Origin: RUG695 sp050943135
Lineage (GTDB): Bacteria > Planctomycetota > Planctomycetia > Pirellulales > Thermoguttaceae
Direction of reading: 5' to 3'
Assembly (NCBI GenBank): GCA_050943135.1
Contig: JBMNOP010000029.1
Location: forward strand, 1-5,528
Length of the DNA: 5,528 nt
The notes beneath the pieces were generated by a model, which did not search any database, had not been told where the DNA came from, and saw nothing but the letters and a program-made list of their open reading frames with translations. Shown piece by piece: positions 5,328-5,528 of the stretch. The position numbers and the translations under genes are program-made. The first letter of the stretch is position 1. The number at the start of each line of letters is the position of its first letter.

Positions 5328-5528
5328 ATGGGGAAGGAGATGGGCCGACCGATTCTTCCCGCACGAGGAGGGAAGGGCCGAGAAATGCCCGAAAAGAACG
5401 GCCCGAAAGAAATGAATGCCTGGGCAACCACTCACTCCGAAAACGACGTAGATGCTGAAAACGGAGTGATTCAGAAGATGAAAGTCAAGAGAGAAAGACA
5501 AGCAAAGACGTCCACGATCGGAAGCAAG
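5328..5528 (+). CDS. Possible 5' part of a hypothetical gene running off the window
   Basis: A plus-strand frame opens at ATG 5328 (in-frame ATGs also at 5340 and 5385) and stays open through the last base (67 codons). I do not recognise the product. From the 5385 start it is hydrophilic and charged (MPEKNGPKEMNAWATTHSEN, later KMKVKRERQAKT), with no signal peptide or membrane segment. The 5385 start looks best: GAGGAGG and AAGGG lie upstream, although the first is rather far (about 13 bases). The 5340 start has AAGGAG directly touching the ATG, and 5328 has none. It would be divergent from the efflux gene. The competing minus-strand frame in the same place (5238-5501) begins with TTG, lacks a ribosome site and is rich in Phe and Ser, so I prefer the plus strand. 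The frame is short and could be non-coding. An 8-bp inverted repeat (TCACTCCG 5432-5439, CGGAGTGA 5462-5469) lies within it. Confidence 0.35.
   Translation, partial: MGKEMGRPILPARGGKGREMPEKNGPKEMNAWATTHSENDVDAENGVIQKMKVKRERQAKTSTIGSK

Noticed and set aside
5340..5470. Cluster of short inverted repeats (CTTCCC/GGGAAG, GGGCCG/CGGCCC, TCACTCCG/CGGAGTGA) as a structured RNA gene
   Set aside because: The pairs are short, partly interleaved and do not form a fold of any RNA class I recognise; an open coding frame crosses them.
5238..5501. An 87-codon minus-strand open frame upstream of the efflux gene
   Set aside because: It begins with TTG, lacks a Shine-Dalgarno, is unusually rich in Phe/Ser/His, and competes with a better plus-strand frame.

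Overview
The window most likely comes from a planctomycete (Planctomycetota). The main reason is the outer-membrane efflux lipoprotein on the minus strand. Its C-terminal GPWP-KAYFDA-RAQERDAGHY tail is a pattern I associate with planctomycete TolC-like proteins. The membrane-anchored leucine-rich-repeat (LRR) paralogs fit such genomes too. This assignment is from recall of families, not from a search.

Layout, left to right. (1) Bases 2-121 (+) are the last 39 codons of an IS1595-type transposase whose body lies outside the window. (2) Bases 122-241 are a short intergenic gap holding a nearly perfect 44-bp palindrome (169-212). Its T-rich 5' side and A-rich 3' side are the reverse of a normal terminator. 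(3) Bases 242-2288 (-) hold two tandem paralogous genes, each encoding three N-terminal membrane helices followed by cysteine-type LRRs with an almost exact 25-residue period. They are 49 bp apart, each has its own Shine-Dalgarno, and they are probably one transcript. (4) Bases about 2350-2781 are a decayed, internally deleted IS256 (Mutator-type) element: a left end, the first ~93 codons of the transposase, a 16-bp palindrome where homology stops, then a right end of IS256 type. (5) Bases 2782-2964 are unassigned sequence. (6) Bases 2965-2996 are a strong intrinsic terminator for the minus strand. (7) Bases 3050-5089 (-) encode a 679-residue TolC/OEP-family outer-membrane lipoprotein. (8) Bases 5090-5528 are the divergent upstream region, with several small inverted repeats and a possible rightward gene (start at 5328, 5340 or 5385) that runs off the window.

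The two halves differ in character. The left half is AT-richer, carries two insertion-sequence remnants and a duplicated LRR pair, and looks like an accessory region. The right half is GC-richer with ordinary housekeeping-style architecture: gene, spacer, strong terminator. No partner gene for the efflux protein (membrane-fusion protein, pump) is visible. I see no CRISPR array, tRNA, rRNA or recognised defence system. The least explained items are the LRR pair, the reversed-polarity palindrome and the small IS256 derivative.
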